A DNA stretch of 15,129 nt, taken from a bacterium (GTDB lineage: Bacteria > Cyanobacteriota > Sericytochromatia > S15B-MN24 > VGJW01). The DNA lies in contig JAJYIO010000014.1 in the NCBI GenBank assembly GCA_021790035.1, positions 1-15,129 of the forward strand, given 5' to 3'. A program made the translations under genes and the position numbers. Positions 6,001 through 13,845 of this stretch are shown one piece after another. Every line of letters starts with the position of its first letter. The stretch's first letter is position 1. Below the pieces are notes generated by a model that was not told where the DNA came from, did no database searches, and saw nothing but the letters and a program-made list of their open reading frames with translations.

Positions 6001-6659
6001 CAGCCTCCGAGCCCTCCCGCGCCGACCTTCGAATCGATCTGCACGTGGCCTTGCATCTCGAAGACCTCGAGCTGCGTGTCGGCGGTGGCCTCGTCGGCCC
6101 TCATGACGAGCTTGCCGTCATGGCTCTTGACCTTGACCGGAGTCGTGACGTTCACGATGTGCTGGAGTTCGTGATAGATGACGGTCTGGGTGGTCATGTG
6201 ATCCCCGTCGTCCGTCACGAACTGGTCGTGACCCGCGATGGTCATCTGCTTGAAATCGGAGTCGTACTCGGCGGTGTCGGCCTTCCACGTGACGACGTGA
6301 TTGTGGCTCGCAGACGCCGGCTTGTCCGTCCAGTCCTTGATATCGAAGAACTTTCCATGGGGGTGTCCCTCGAAGGCGACCGTGCGCTCGTTCTGACCGA
6401 CTTCCACGACGGGTGCCTCGATGGTCCAGTGCTTCACGCCGCGCTCATCTCCCACCATCTTGACTCCCGTGAACTTGAGCTCGACGGTGGGCGAGAGGTT
6501 GAGGACCGACGCCGGGATGATCGGGGTTCGCGCCATTTCCTTGCGGCGCAGGATATAGATGCAGCCGACCACCACCACGATCAGGACGACCACCACCATC
6601 GCAGCCTGGCGGTTGAGGGCGAGGGATAGGGCGCTCTTGGCCCGCGAAGGCGCGGCCAC
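6000..6659 (-). CDS. lptC: LptC-like LPS export protein, inner-membrane anchored
   Basis: Single-pass inner-membrane protein that takes LPS from the LptB2FG complex and hands it to LptA. From the GTG at 6659 it has 219 residues: a short basic N-terminus, one hydrophobic helix (about 19-38), then a periplasmic LptC/OstA-type beta domain (about 50-208) with strands such as VELKFTGVKM, WTIEAPVVEV, TWKADTAEYDSDFKQMTIAG and MRADEATADTQLEVFEMQGHVQI. A VVGC sequence (Cys33) inside the helix resembles a lipobox, but hydrophobic residues continue after it. The GTG lies one base after the lnt stop (TGA-C-GTG), giving a tight operon. A TTG at 6704 would extend the protein by 15 residues inside lnt and is less likely. 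No strong ribosome site is visible (GGAG 11 bases upstream), so coupling to lnt translation is probable. Confidence 0.85.
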   Translation of the reverse strand: MAAPSRAKSALSLALNRQAAMVVVVLIVVVVGCIYILRRKEMARTPIIPASVLNLSPTVELKFTGVKMVGDERGVKHWTIEAPVVEVGQNERTVAFEGHPHGKFFDIKDWTDKPASASHNHVVTWKADTAEYDSDFKQMTIAGHDQFVTDDGDHMTTQTVIYHELQHIVNVTTPVKVKSHDGKLVMRADEATADTQLEVFEMQGHVQIDSKVGAGGLGG

Positions 6660-6660
6660 G

Positions 6661-8313
6661 TCACGCCCGGCTCCGGTCGGACACGAGCGACCAGGCCAGC
6701 GCAAAGGCCACCAGCATCGCAGCCATCAAGACAGGCCAGTCCCCGATCCGCGTGTACGGCGTGATCCCGGTCAAAGCGGCTACGCTTGCCGTGGCGACGG
6801 CCGGGACGAACGTCCGGGTACGCACCAGGACCCGACCGTACGGGTCGATCACGCCCGAGACTCCGGTGTTGGCCGCGCGAACCAGGAAGCGCCGGTTCTC
6901 GACCGCCCGCAGGATCGACTGCGCGAAGGACTGGTGGGGGGCGGCGGTATCCTTGTACCAGGCGTCGTTCGTCACGATGGCCAGCAGCGTCGCCCCATGC
7001 TGGACGTCCGCGGCCAGGGTCCGCGGGAAGATGGAGTCGAAGCAGACCCCCGTTCCCACCGTCGCGAAGGGTAGCGCGAAGGGATGGGCGTGGCGCCCGG
7101 GCGTGAGGTCGTGGGTCAGCACGTTGAGCTTGGCCAGGACGTCCGGCAGGATTCCGCGGAACGGCATGAACTCCCCGAACGGCACCAGGTGCCGCTTGGC
7201 CTCCCATTGCCACCCGTCCCAGCCCGGCCCGACCACCGTGGTGGCGTTGTACAGGTTGGGATAGCCGCCGGTCGGCCGGGGCCGGAAGAACAGGGCCCCC
7301 GAGAGGAGGTAGCGGCCGGGCCGGGTGAAGGCCGCACGGATCTGCGACACCTCGGTGCGGACGAGCGGAGAGCCCGAGTCGTTCCAGTACATCGGAATCG
7401 CGGATTCGGGCCACACGACGAGCTGGGCGCGGGGCGCCTGGGCCGAGAGCTTCAGGTAGCGATCCACGGTATCCCCGAGGGCTCCCGGGCTCCACTTCTG
7501 GGTCTCGAGGAAGTTACCCTGTACCGCAGCGACGCGGATCGTGCCGACCGGAGTGGGCTTGAGGGCGAAGAAGCCGAATGCCACCGCCGCCGCGGTGAGC
7601 AAACCGGCGGCGAACAAGGGCCGGCGCTCGCCCATCCGGGCCTCGGCCATGGCGGCTCCGCCGAAGACGATCAGGCCCGAAAGCAGATAAGGACCGCCAT
7701 ACGGCAGTATCTGCAAAAGCGGCAGGTACGGGGTCTGCGAAACGGCAAGAACGTCCCAGGGGTAGGCGAGCTGGCCCTGCGTCTGGGCCCACTCGAGCAG
7801 CATCCAGAACGCGGCCCCCACGACGGGGAGCAGCCAGCGCGGCCGATCGGCCCGAAGATACCGGCGAACGAGCTGACCGTAGAGCGTGCCCGCCAGCGCG
7901 ATACCGACCCCGAAGACGGATGCCAGGCCCGCCCAGCACACGAAAACCACGAGGGCGCCGACGCCATCCGACAGCCCGAGGAAGTTCAGCGGATACATCG
8001 CCAGCAGCCAGTAGTTGAGCGTCAGCTCGAACGCCATGCCCAGCGCCAGGCTCGAGAGGAAATCTCGCCACAAGGCACTGCGGATCCCCCCCGACACGGG
8101 GGTACGGCCGATCGCCAGGAACCACGGAATCAGCCCGATCCAGGCCAGCAAGGGGAGCAGATGGGACAGCGCCGAGCCCACCGGCACGTAGCCAGGAAAG
8201 GCCAGGCCAAGCGCGACTCCCCCGATCGCCACCGGAAGCATCGCGCGCCAGGTGGCCGGGCGCGCAGCCCGAGCGGGAACGGCCGGCAAGGAGTCCATCG
8301 GCGGTGCAGACAT
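6661..8313 (-). CDS. lnt: Apolipoprotein N-acyltransferase
   Basis: Inner-membrane enzyme that adds the third acyl chain, from phospholipid, to the N-terminal Cys of lipoproteins. The 550-residue protein has N-terminal hydrophobic helices (about 26-250), a periplasmic nitrilase-like domain (about 258-500) and a final helix (about 523-545). The catalytic triad is recognisable by comparison with E. coli Lnt: Glu303 in VVWPESAIPM, Lys373 in KRHLVPFGEFMPF and Cys424 in GTGVCFDSIFP. Glu381 in FGEF matches the second conserved Glu. The position two after the Cys is Asp426, where E. coli has Glu389, a mild deviation. The start ATG at 8313 has only a weak GGGAGAGAG 12 bases upstream; Met6 is an alternative. 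It heads the lnt-lptC-lptA unit and diverges from lptF. Its substrates include the four predicted lipoproteins in this window. Confidence 0.96.
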   Translation of the reverse strand: MSAPPMDSLPAVPARAARPATWRAMLPVAIGGVALGLAFPGYVPVGSALSHLLPLLAWIGLIPWFLAIGRTPVSGGIRSALWRDFLSSLALGMAFELTLNYWLLAMYPLNFLGLSDGVGALVVFVCWAGLASVFGVGIALAGTLYGQLVRRYLRADRPRWLLPVVGAAFWMLLEWAQTQGQLAYPWDVLAVSQTPYLPLLQILPYGGPYLLSGLIVFGGAAMAEARMGERRPLFAAGLLTAAAVAFGFFALKPTPVGTIRVAAVQGNFLETQKWSPGALGDTVDRYLKLSAQAPRAQLVVWPESAIPMYWNDSGSPLVRTEVSQIRAAFTRPGRYLLSGALFFRPRPTGGYPNLYNATTVVGPGWDGWQWEAKRHLVPFGEFMPFRGILPDVLAKLNVLTHDLTPGRHAHPFALPFATVGTGVCFDSIFPRTLAADVQHGATLLAIVTNDAWYKDTAAPHQSFAQSILRAVENRRFLVRAANTGVSGVIDPYGRVLVRTRTFVPAVATASVAALTGITPYTRIGDWPVLMAAMLVAFALAWSLVSDRSRA

Positions 8314-8496
8314 GGCGGCAAGAGTCTCTCTCCCGGGAGCGTAGCAGGGTTCCCCTGACTCGATCCTGGGTGAATTGTCATGCTACCACGAGCGCTACCC
8401 CGGGCCTTGCCCTGCCCGCCAGCAGCCCGTCGCTATCCCGCGATACGCGTGGCGCGACATGTGACGGCCGTCTCGCAGTGGCCCTGCTATGATCGC
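8314..8496. promoter_or_regulatory. Divergent control region between lnt and lptF
   Basis: This 183-base region must carry promoters for both arms of the LPS locus. On the plus strand an extended -10 element TG-C-TATGAT (8485-8493) ends just 3 bases before the first lptF ATG and 15 before the second. On the minus strand TG-C-TACGCT (3 of 6) at about 8339-8347 is a weak counterpart for lnt. No convincing -35 boxes or operator palindromes were found. An open frame through the region in phase with lptF has no plausible start or ribosome site. Confidence 0.45.
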
Positions 8497-9597
8497 ATGA
8501 CCTTCAACATGTTCCGGACCATCGACCGCTACGTCATGGCCGAGCTGTTCCGCCCCTTCTTCCTGGCGGTGCTCGGCCTGATCATCGTGATCCTGTCGAT
8601 GTCGCTGTCGACGTTCACCGACCTCATCTTCTCGGCCGGCGCCCCGACAGGCCCGGTCCTCCTCCTGTTGTTTTACTCGCTGCCGGCGGTCGTGGTGCTG
8701 GCCTTCCCGGTCGCATATCTGTTCAGCAGCCTCCTGGGCATCGGCCGGATGACCCGCGATTTCGAGATCACGGCCCTTCGATCCTCGGGCGTGTCCTCCC
8801 GGCGCATCTTGATGCCGATCCTGCTCGGGGCGCTGCTGATCTCGGTCGTCAACTTCTTCTTCAACGACTCGGTCGTCCCGTGGTCCAACCTGCAGATCAA
8901 GACCATCAAAGAGCAGCTGATGAAGGACTCCTTGCGGCCGATCATCCGGCCCAACGTGTTCTTCCAGGGCACGACCAACCGTAGCTTCTACGTCAAGGCC
9001 TTCGATAGCAAGACCGGCGTGGCTCACGATATCTTCATCCTGGATCAGAGCTTGCCCGGACTGCCCCAGGTGATCACGGCCAGGACCGGCCGCTGGGTGA
9101 GCGTGCCGGGCTCGGGGATCTGGGTCCTCCAGCACGGGACGCTGCACAAGTACGGGCAATCGGGCTACGTCGACCACGAGATCCACTTCAAGACGCTGGA
9201 CATCCAGTTCTCGATGCAAAATCCCTACCTCGGCGGCAACCTCGATCCGGCCTCGATGACGGCCCAGCAGGTCGACAAGCAGATCCAGGGGATCAAGAAG
9301 AGCGGCGGGAACGCGCATGCCCTCGAGGTCGCGCTCTGGCAGAAGTACAGCATTCCGCTGGCGACCTTCGCGGCAGCCCTCATGGCGGCTCCGCTCGGGA
9401 TGCTCTTCTCGCGCCTGGGGCCCTACATCGGCGTGGCGCTATCCGTCATCCTGGTCTTCCTGTACTACACCGCGATGCAGACCTTCGCGGCGCTGGGCCA
9501 GAGCGGCTACCTGCCCCCCTTCCTGGCCGCCTGGCTGCAGAACATCATCTTCGGGGCGATCGGCTTCTGGCTGCTGTCCCGGGTCGATCGCCGGTGA
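8497..9597 (+). CDS. lptF: LptF/LptG-family LPS export permease (first copy)
   Basis: One half of the inner-membrane permease that extracts LPS from the membrane, powered by LptB. The 366-residue YjgP/YjgQ-family protein has the standard layout: three N-terminal helices (about 19-40, 54-83, 103-123), the cytoplasmic coupling helix RDFEITALRSSGVSSRRI (87-104) between helices 2 and 3, NDSVVPW after helix 3, a periplasmic beta-jellyroll (about 150-265) and three C-terminal helices (about 285-362) ending in LLSRVDRR. The ATG at 8497 gives an N-terminus equal in length to the neighbouring paralogue before the conserved DRY; the ATG at 8509 is equally possible. Neither has a Shine-Dalgarno site, and an extended -10 motif lies immediately upstream, so translation may be leaderless. 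The stop overlaps the next start by four bases (GTGA). The F versus G symbol is assigned only by order. Confidence 0.93.
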   Translation: MTFNMFRTIDRYVMAELFRPFFLAVLGLIIVILSMSLSTFTDLIFSAGAPTGPVLLLLFYSLPAVVVLAFPVAYLFSSLLGIGRMTRDFEITALRSSGVSSRRILMPILLGALLISVVNFFFNDSVVPWSNLQIKTIKEQLMKDSLRPIIRPNVFFQGTTNRSFYVKAFDSKTGVAHDIFILDQSLPGLPQVITARTGRWVSVPGSGIWVLQHGTLHKYGQSGYVDHEIHFKTLDIQFSMQNPYLGGNLDPASMTAQQVDKQIQGIKKSGGNAHALEVALWQKYSIPLATFAAALMAAPLGMLFSRLGPYIGVALSVILVFLYYTAMQTFAALGQSGYLPPFLAAWLQNIIFGAIGFWLLSRVDRR

Positions 9598-10682
9598 GCC
9601 GCCTCTTCACCACCACGGACCGCTATCTCCTACGGGAGCTCGCCTTGCCGTTCGCCTCGGCGATCGCGGCGTTCGTGATGATGAACATCGTCAACCTGCT
9701 GTACATCTTCGCGTCGCTGATCGTGCAGAGCCACGTGGCCGTGAGCGTCGTGCTCAAGCTGCTCTTCTACAACCTGCCGGCGATCATGGTCATCACCTTC
9801 CCGGTGGCTTACATGTTCAGCGTCCTCTACGTCACGGGACGCATGGCCCGCGATTCAGAGATCACCGCGCTGCGGGCCTGCGGCGTCAGCTTCCGCCGGC
9901 TTGCGACCCCCCTCATCCTGGGGTCGGTGCTGGTCAGCTGGGCTGGCTTCTGGACGAACGATCGCGTCGTGCCATGGGCCAACCACCAGGTCGTGCAGCT
10001 CATCCAGACGATGATGCTTCGCGAAAGCAAGCCGGTCTACAAGGACAACGTGTTCTTCCGGGGCAAGGGAAACGAGTACTTCTACGTGCGCGAGATCGAC
10101 GAGCGCACCAACGAGCTCTTCGACGTCATCGTCTTCAACCGCTCCGGGCAGATCCCGGTCGTCCTGACCGCCCCGACCGGTACCTGGCTGGGCCAGGACT
10201 GGGTCCTCAACAACGGGGTCGAGCACCGGTACGATACCGGCGAGAACTTCGTCCAGGCCGAGGTGCCGTTCCAGACCGAGACGGTGCGGGTCGACCAGGA
10301 GGCCAAGACCTACTACACGCAGGGCAACCTTTCGCCCCAGGAGCAGACGTCCGCCGAGCTGTACCGGCACATCCAGGACCTCAAGAAGGCCGGGATGAAC
10401 ACCAGCTCCGATGAGGTCGACTACCACCTCAAGTTCTCGCTGCCCCTCGCGGCCACGGTGGTGGCGCTCCTCGCCGCGCCGCTCGGACTCAAGTTCGGGC
10501 GGTTCGGCATCTTCATCGCCGTGGCGATCACCATCGCGTTGGTGGCGATCTACTATGTGATAATGTCCATCGCCCGGTCGATGGGGAATGCTGGTCTGCT
10601 CGAGCCCTTCTATGCTGCCTGGATCGAGAACTTCATCTACGCCGCAGTGGGTGTCATCCTGCTGTGGCGCGTAGACCGTTGA
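9594..10682 (+). CDS. lptG: LptF/LptG-family LPS export permease (second copy)
   Basis: Partner of the preceding gene in the heterodimeric permease. The 362-residue protein repeats the same architecture: N-terminal DRYLLREL, helices at about 19-43, 53-81 and 103-121, coupling helix RDSEITALRACGVSFRRL (86-103), NDRVVPWANHQV, a periplasmic jellyroll (about 145-265) and C-terminal helices (about 280-358) ending in LLWRVDR. It starts with GTG overlapping the lptF stop (GTGA), a typical translational coupling, and has no clear ribosome site of its own. It overlaps the lptD start region by 19 bases if lptD uses the GTG at 10664. The two copies clearly descend from a duplication and share motifs in the same order. 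Which is functionally F or G is not decided by the sequence. Confidence 0.93.
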   Translation: MSRLFTTTDRYLLRELALPFASAIAAFVMMNIVNLLYIFASLIVQSHVAVSVVLKLLFYNLPAIMVITFPVAYMFSVLYVTGRMARDSEITALRACGVSFRRLATPLILGSVLVSWAGFWTNDRVVPWANHQVVQLIQTMMLRESKPVYKDNVFFRGKGNEYFYVREIDERTNELFDVIVFNRSGQIPVVLTAPTGTWLGQDWVLNNGVEHRYDTGENFVQAEVPFQTETVRVDQEAKTYYTQGNLSPQEQTSAELYRHIQDLKKAGMNTSSDEVDYHLKFSLPLAATVVALLAAPLGLKFGRFGIFIAVAITIALVAIYYVIMSIARSMGNAGLLEPFYAAWIENFIYAAVGVILLWRVDR

Positions 10683-13600
10683 GGCCCGCGGGCTTCGAAG
10701 GGGGCGGCCTCGGGAGTCCGGACGGGCCGGGTGGCGCAGGGAAGCCCCCGCGCAAGGGGCCCGTCCCTCTCAAAACGGGCCTCGGGCTGCTGCTGGCCCT
10801 GTGTGCCTTGACCTGGCAGGCCGGGGCGCGGGCCCAGCTCGGGAGCGGGCCTCCCTTCGGCACGAGCCCCGGCCCGTTCGCCTCGCCCGCCCCAGGCATG
10901 CAGCCCTTCGCGAGCCCGGGTGCCCCGCCTTTCGGCAACCCCTTCGCCAGCCCGAGTGAATCGCCCCTGTTTTCCCCGGCGGGTTCGACGCCGCAGCCGG
11001 GGCTCTCCCCCGGATTCGCCCCGGTGCCGGGCAGTTCCCCGGGCGCCAACCTCCCCGGGGCCCCCCAGCCTTTTACACAGCCAGCCACCTACTCCAACCA
11101 GGTCCACGTCAAGGCCGACGTCGTGACCTACGATCGCAAGACCAAGGTGGCCACGGCCAGGGGCAACGTCGACGTCACCTACCAGAACTCGCACATCTCC
11201 ACCGAGTTCCTGGAGCTCGACCAGGCCTCCGGCTCGGTGCGCACCAGCCAGCCCTTCATCCTCACCCAGACCTCGCCCCAGGGCAACCAGACCGTCAAGG
11301 GCATTTCTCTGGTCTATGGCCTCAAGACGCACGACGCCACGGTCAGTGACGTCTTCATGTCCGTCCCGGCACCGGTCGGCGGGCAGACGATGTTCGTCTC
11401 CGGCGACGAGCTCTCGAGCCAGGGCAACAAGGTCTATCACTTCAAGGATGGCACGTTCACCACCTGTGACGAGGTCCTCGAGCAAAAACCACCGCATTAC
11501 GACGTCAAGAGCCAGTACCTCACGGTGGCGCCCAACAGCTACGCGATGGGGTGGAATTCCTGGATCTACGTCAACAACACCCGCCTGCTGTGGATCCCGT
11601 TCTTCTGGCTCCCGCTGCGCAAGCACAAGACCAGCCTGGTCTTCGGGCAGAACGACATCGAAGGCTACTACGTCAAGACCACGATGGGCTACCAGCTCGA
11701 TCCCGACAACACCGGAACCCTCTACCTGAACGGGATGCAGAAGAAGGGCCTCGGCCTCGGATTCGCCCACACCTGGTCACTGCTGCCCTACCAGATGACC
11801 AACATCGACGCCTATGGCCTGGCCATGCCCGATCCGGATCCCTCGTGGCTTTACATCCACGGGCTCGATGCCAGCAACCGGCACCCCTTCAGCGACTACC
11901 TGTGGCATTTCCGGCACCAGCAGCGCTTGCTCGATACCATGACCCTGGACCTGTCGGCCGAGGACTACAACATCTACAGCCTCCAGGTCGCCCAGGGCAT
12001 CATCGGGTCCAATCTCAAGGTCAGCGGCCTGGGGCCGGGCCAATCGGTGGACGACTACCTCAAGGGGGTCGACATCCGGGACGATCACGCCAAGAACAGC
12101 ATCCTCGTGACGGACCAGCGTGGCGGCGTGAGCTACGACGTGTCCCGGAGCTGGAACGAAGATCGGACCGCTCAAGGCACCACGGCTCCGGTTCCCGGCT
12201 CGGTGAGAACGACCAACCCGACCAGCACGCAGTACGGCGGGGACGTCAAGTGGACCCATGACCAGACCAACCTCGATTTCTCGTCCAAGTACCAGGCCCA
12301 GACTCCGTACGTCTACCCGACCGCGACGCCCGCTCCCGGACAGACTCCCGCGCCGGCCCCGACGCCTTACACGCCCACCACCACGACCTTCGACAACACG
12401 CTCCACGTCGATCGGAAGCTTCCGGGCGACATCTCGGCGAGCTGGGACAACCATTACGTCCACAACATCACCCCCGGCCTGGCCGGCTCGCCGACGCAGG
12501 AGACCGGGGAACTCGAGGAGAAGCTCGACTTCAGCAAGGACCTCGGCTGGGCCAACGCCGACCTCAACGTCGACAAGCTCTTCGTCTTCCAGCCCTTCTT
12601 CTACACCTTCAATCCCAACGCCGTCGCCAGCTCGAGCCTCCTGGTCAACCGGGGATTCCTCGAGAAGCTCCCGGAGCTGACCCTGACGACCAAGCCCATC
12701 CTCCCGGATATCGAGCCCTTCACGATCTCGGCCGTCGCTGGCCGCTACTTCGAATTCGCCTCGTACAAGACGGCCGCCGAGGTGGCGGCCGCTCCCGCTC
12801 TCAAGCCCTACCAGAACGCCATCAGCCGCCTCGACACCACCCTGGCCCTTGCGAGCAAGCCCCACGATCTGGGCCTGAACTCGACCCTCGACTTCGGCGG
12901 TTCGCAGTTCGACCAGCGCTATTACAGCACCGGGGATTCAGCGTACTCGACCACCCTCAAGTCGAGCCTGGTGACCCAGTACACCGACTGGCTCAAGCAG
13001 ACGCTGACCTACAGCAACCTGATTCCAGGCGGGGATCCCGCGAGCAGCCCCAACGCGGACACCCACGTGAGCACCACCCCGTTCAAGTGGGATGCCCTCT
13101 CGCTCCAGAAGGCCACGACCCTCACCGGCAACGAGCACTTCAGCTTCGGCTCCAACCTCACCTGGGACAACAACTCTGGCTACGACTACGTCAACCAGCG
13201 CTACAGCGACTACACGACGTCGCTCAACCTCACGCCCGATCCCCGGATGACCTGGACCCTTTCCACCGGCTATCACTTCCCCGAGGTGCCGTACTTCGCC
13301 CTCAACCGCGCGACGCGCCCGGACGGCACCCGGACGATCGGCCACTGGCAGGCGCTCTCCTCCGGGCTAACCCTCAGATCCACCGACAACGCCTTTGGCG
13401 GGCAATGGGGACTCGCGCAGATCAACAGCGGCGCCCAGCTCCAGACCAACATCAACTGGAATCCAGACACCGGCAAGATCTCGGCCCTCACGGCCAACGT
13501 CTATGCGGTCTTCGGCAACCGTTGGCAGAACCACTGGCAGATCTACGCCGGGACCAGCTACGATCTCATCCAACCGGGAGAGCCCGGCTACGACGCCAGT

Positions 13601-13843
13601 CACCCCGATCGCCGCGTCTTCCACATCCTCAACGCCGGCATCGCCCGGGACCTGCACGACTTCATCTTGTCCTTCGACTACTCGCGCCAGTCGGACACCG
13701 TGCAGACCTACACCCTCCGGCTCACCATGCCGGCGTTCGGACAGGACATCCTCAACCTCTCCAACAACGGTTCCACGCCCAACATCACGGGCGGCATCGG
13801 CAACATGATCGGCACGGGCACGAGTCCGGCTTCGGGGTTATAA
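10664..13843 (+). CDS. lptD: LPS-assembly outer-membrane protein LptD
   Basis: Outer-membrane beta-barrel that inserts LPS into the outer leaflet. The 1059-residue protein is longer than E. coli LptD (784). It has a basic N-region and hydrophobic core (about 30-52) with likely cleavage at ARA-Q (57/58), a Pro/Ala/Ser-rich segment with PFASP repeats (about 62-140), and an OstA-type jellyroll (about 144-290) that includes the family hallmark GTFTTCDE (Cys268) and WNSWIYVNNTRLLWIPFFWLP. A long barrel region (about 325-1035) of alternating strands follows. A second Pro-rich stretch (548-571) probably lies in a loop. Cys268 is the only cysteine of the mature protein. The start is GTG at 10664 or TTG at 10679 (TTGA overlap with the lptG stop); I chose the GTG, and neither has a ribosome site. 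A lipoprotein gene begins 2 bases after the stop. Confidence 0.92.
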   Translation: MARRPLRPAGFEGGGLGSPDGPGGAGKPPRKGPVPLKTGLGLLLALCALTWQAGARAQLGSGPPFGTSPGPFASPAPGMQPFASPGAPPFGNPFASPSESPLFSPAGSTPQPGLSPGFAPVPGSSPGANLPGAPQPFTQPATYSNQVHVKADVVTYDRKTKVATARGNVDVTYQNSHISTEFLELDQASGSVRTSQPFILTQTSPQGNQTVKGISLVYGLKTHDATVSDVFMSVPAPVGGQTMFVSGDELSSQGNKVYHFKDGTFTTCDEVLEQKPPHYDVKSQYLTVAPNSYAMGWNSWIYVNNTRLLWIPFFWLPLRKHKTSLVFGQNDIEGYYVKTTMGYQLDPDNTGTLYLNGMQKKGLGLGFAHTWSLLPYQMTNIDAYGLAMPDPDPSWLYIHGLDASNRHPFSDYLWHFRHQQRLLDTMTLDLSAEDYNIYSLQVAQGIIGSNLKVSGLGPGQSVDDYLKGVDIRDDHAKNSILVTDQRGGVSYDVSRSWNEDRTAQGTTAPVPGSVRTTNPTSTQYGGDVKWTHDQTNLDFSSKYQAQTPYVYPTATPAPGQTPAPAPTPYTPTTTTFDNTLHVDRKLPGDISASWDNHYVHNITPGLAGSPTQETGELEEKLDFSKDLGWANADLNVDKLFVFQPFFYTFNPNAVASSSLLVNRGFLEKLPELTLTTKPILPDIEPFTISAVAGRYFEFASYKTAAEVAAAPALKPYQNAISRLDTTLALASKPHDLGLNSTLDFGGSQFDQRYYSTGDSAYSTTLKSSLVTQYTDWLKQTLTYSNLIPGGDPASSPNADTHVSTTPFKWDALSLQKATTLTGNEHFSFGSNLTWDNNSGYDYVNQRYSDYTTSLNLTPDPRMTWTLSTGYHFPEVPYFALNRATRPDGTRTIGHWQALSSGLTLRSTDNAFGGQWGLAQINSGAQLQTNINWNPDTGKISALTANVYAVFGNRWQNHWQIYAGTSYDLIQPGEPGYDASHPDRRVFHILNAGIARDLHDFILSFDYSRQSDTVQTYTLRLTMPAFGQDILNLSNNGSTPNITGGIGNMIGTGTSPASGL

Positions 13844-13845
13844 GT

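Noticed and set aside
6660..6704. TTG start of lptC inside lnt
   Set aside because: It needs a 44-base overlap with lnt and adds 15 unlikely residues; the GTG at 6659 directly after the lnt stop is simpler.
7084..8358. Plus-strand open frame (424 codons) opposite lnt
   Set aside because: Antisense to Lnt with intact catalytic residues; no ribosome site, and the translation is rich in Arg, Glu and Gly with no domain.
8380..8496. 39-codon N-terminal extension of lptF
   Set aside because: The extension is Pro/Arg/Ala-rich, unlike the family, and the conserved N-terminus begins near the ATG at 8497 or 8509.
11777..12865. Minus-strand open frame (362 codons) inside lptD
   Set aside because: Shadow of the LptD barrel region; LptD continues in frame across it with consistent beta-strand patterning.
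13087..13845. Upstream half of the frame that contains the lptD-coupled lipoprotein
   Set aside because: It overlaps the conserved end of LptD in another frame and reads as Arg/Pro/His/Gln-rich shadow; the lipoprotein signal peptide begins at 13846.
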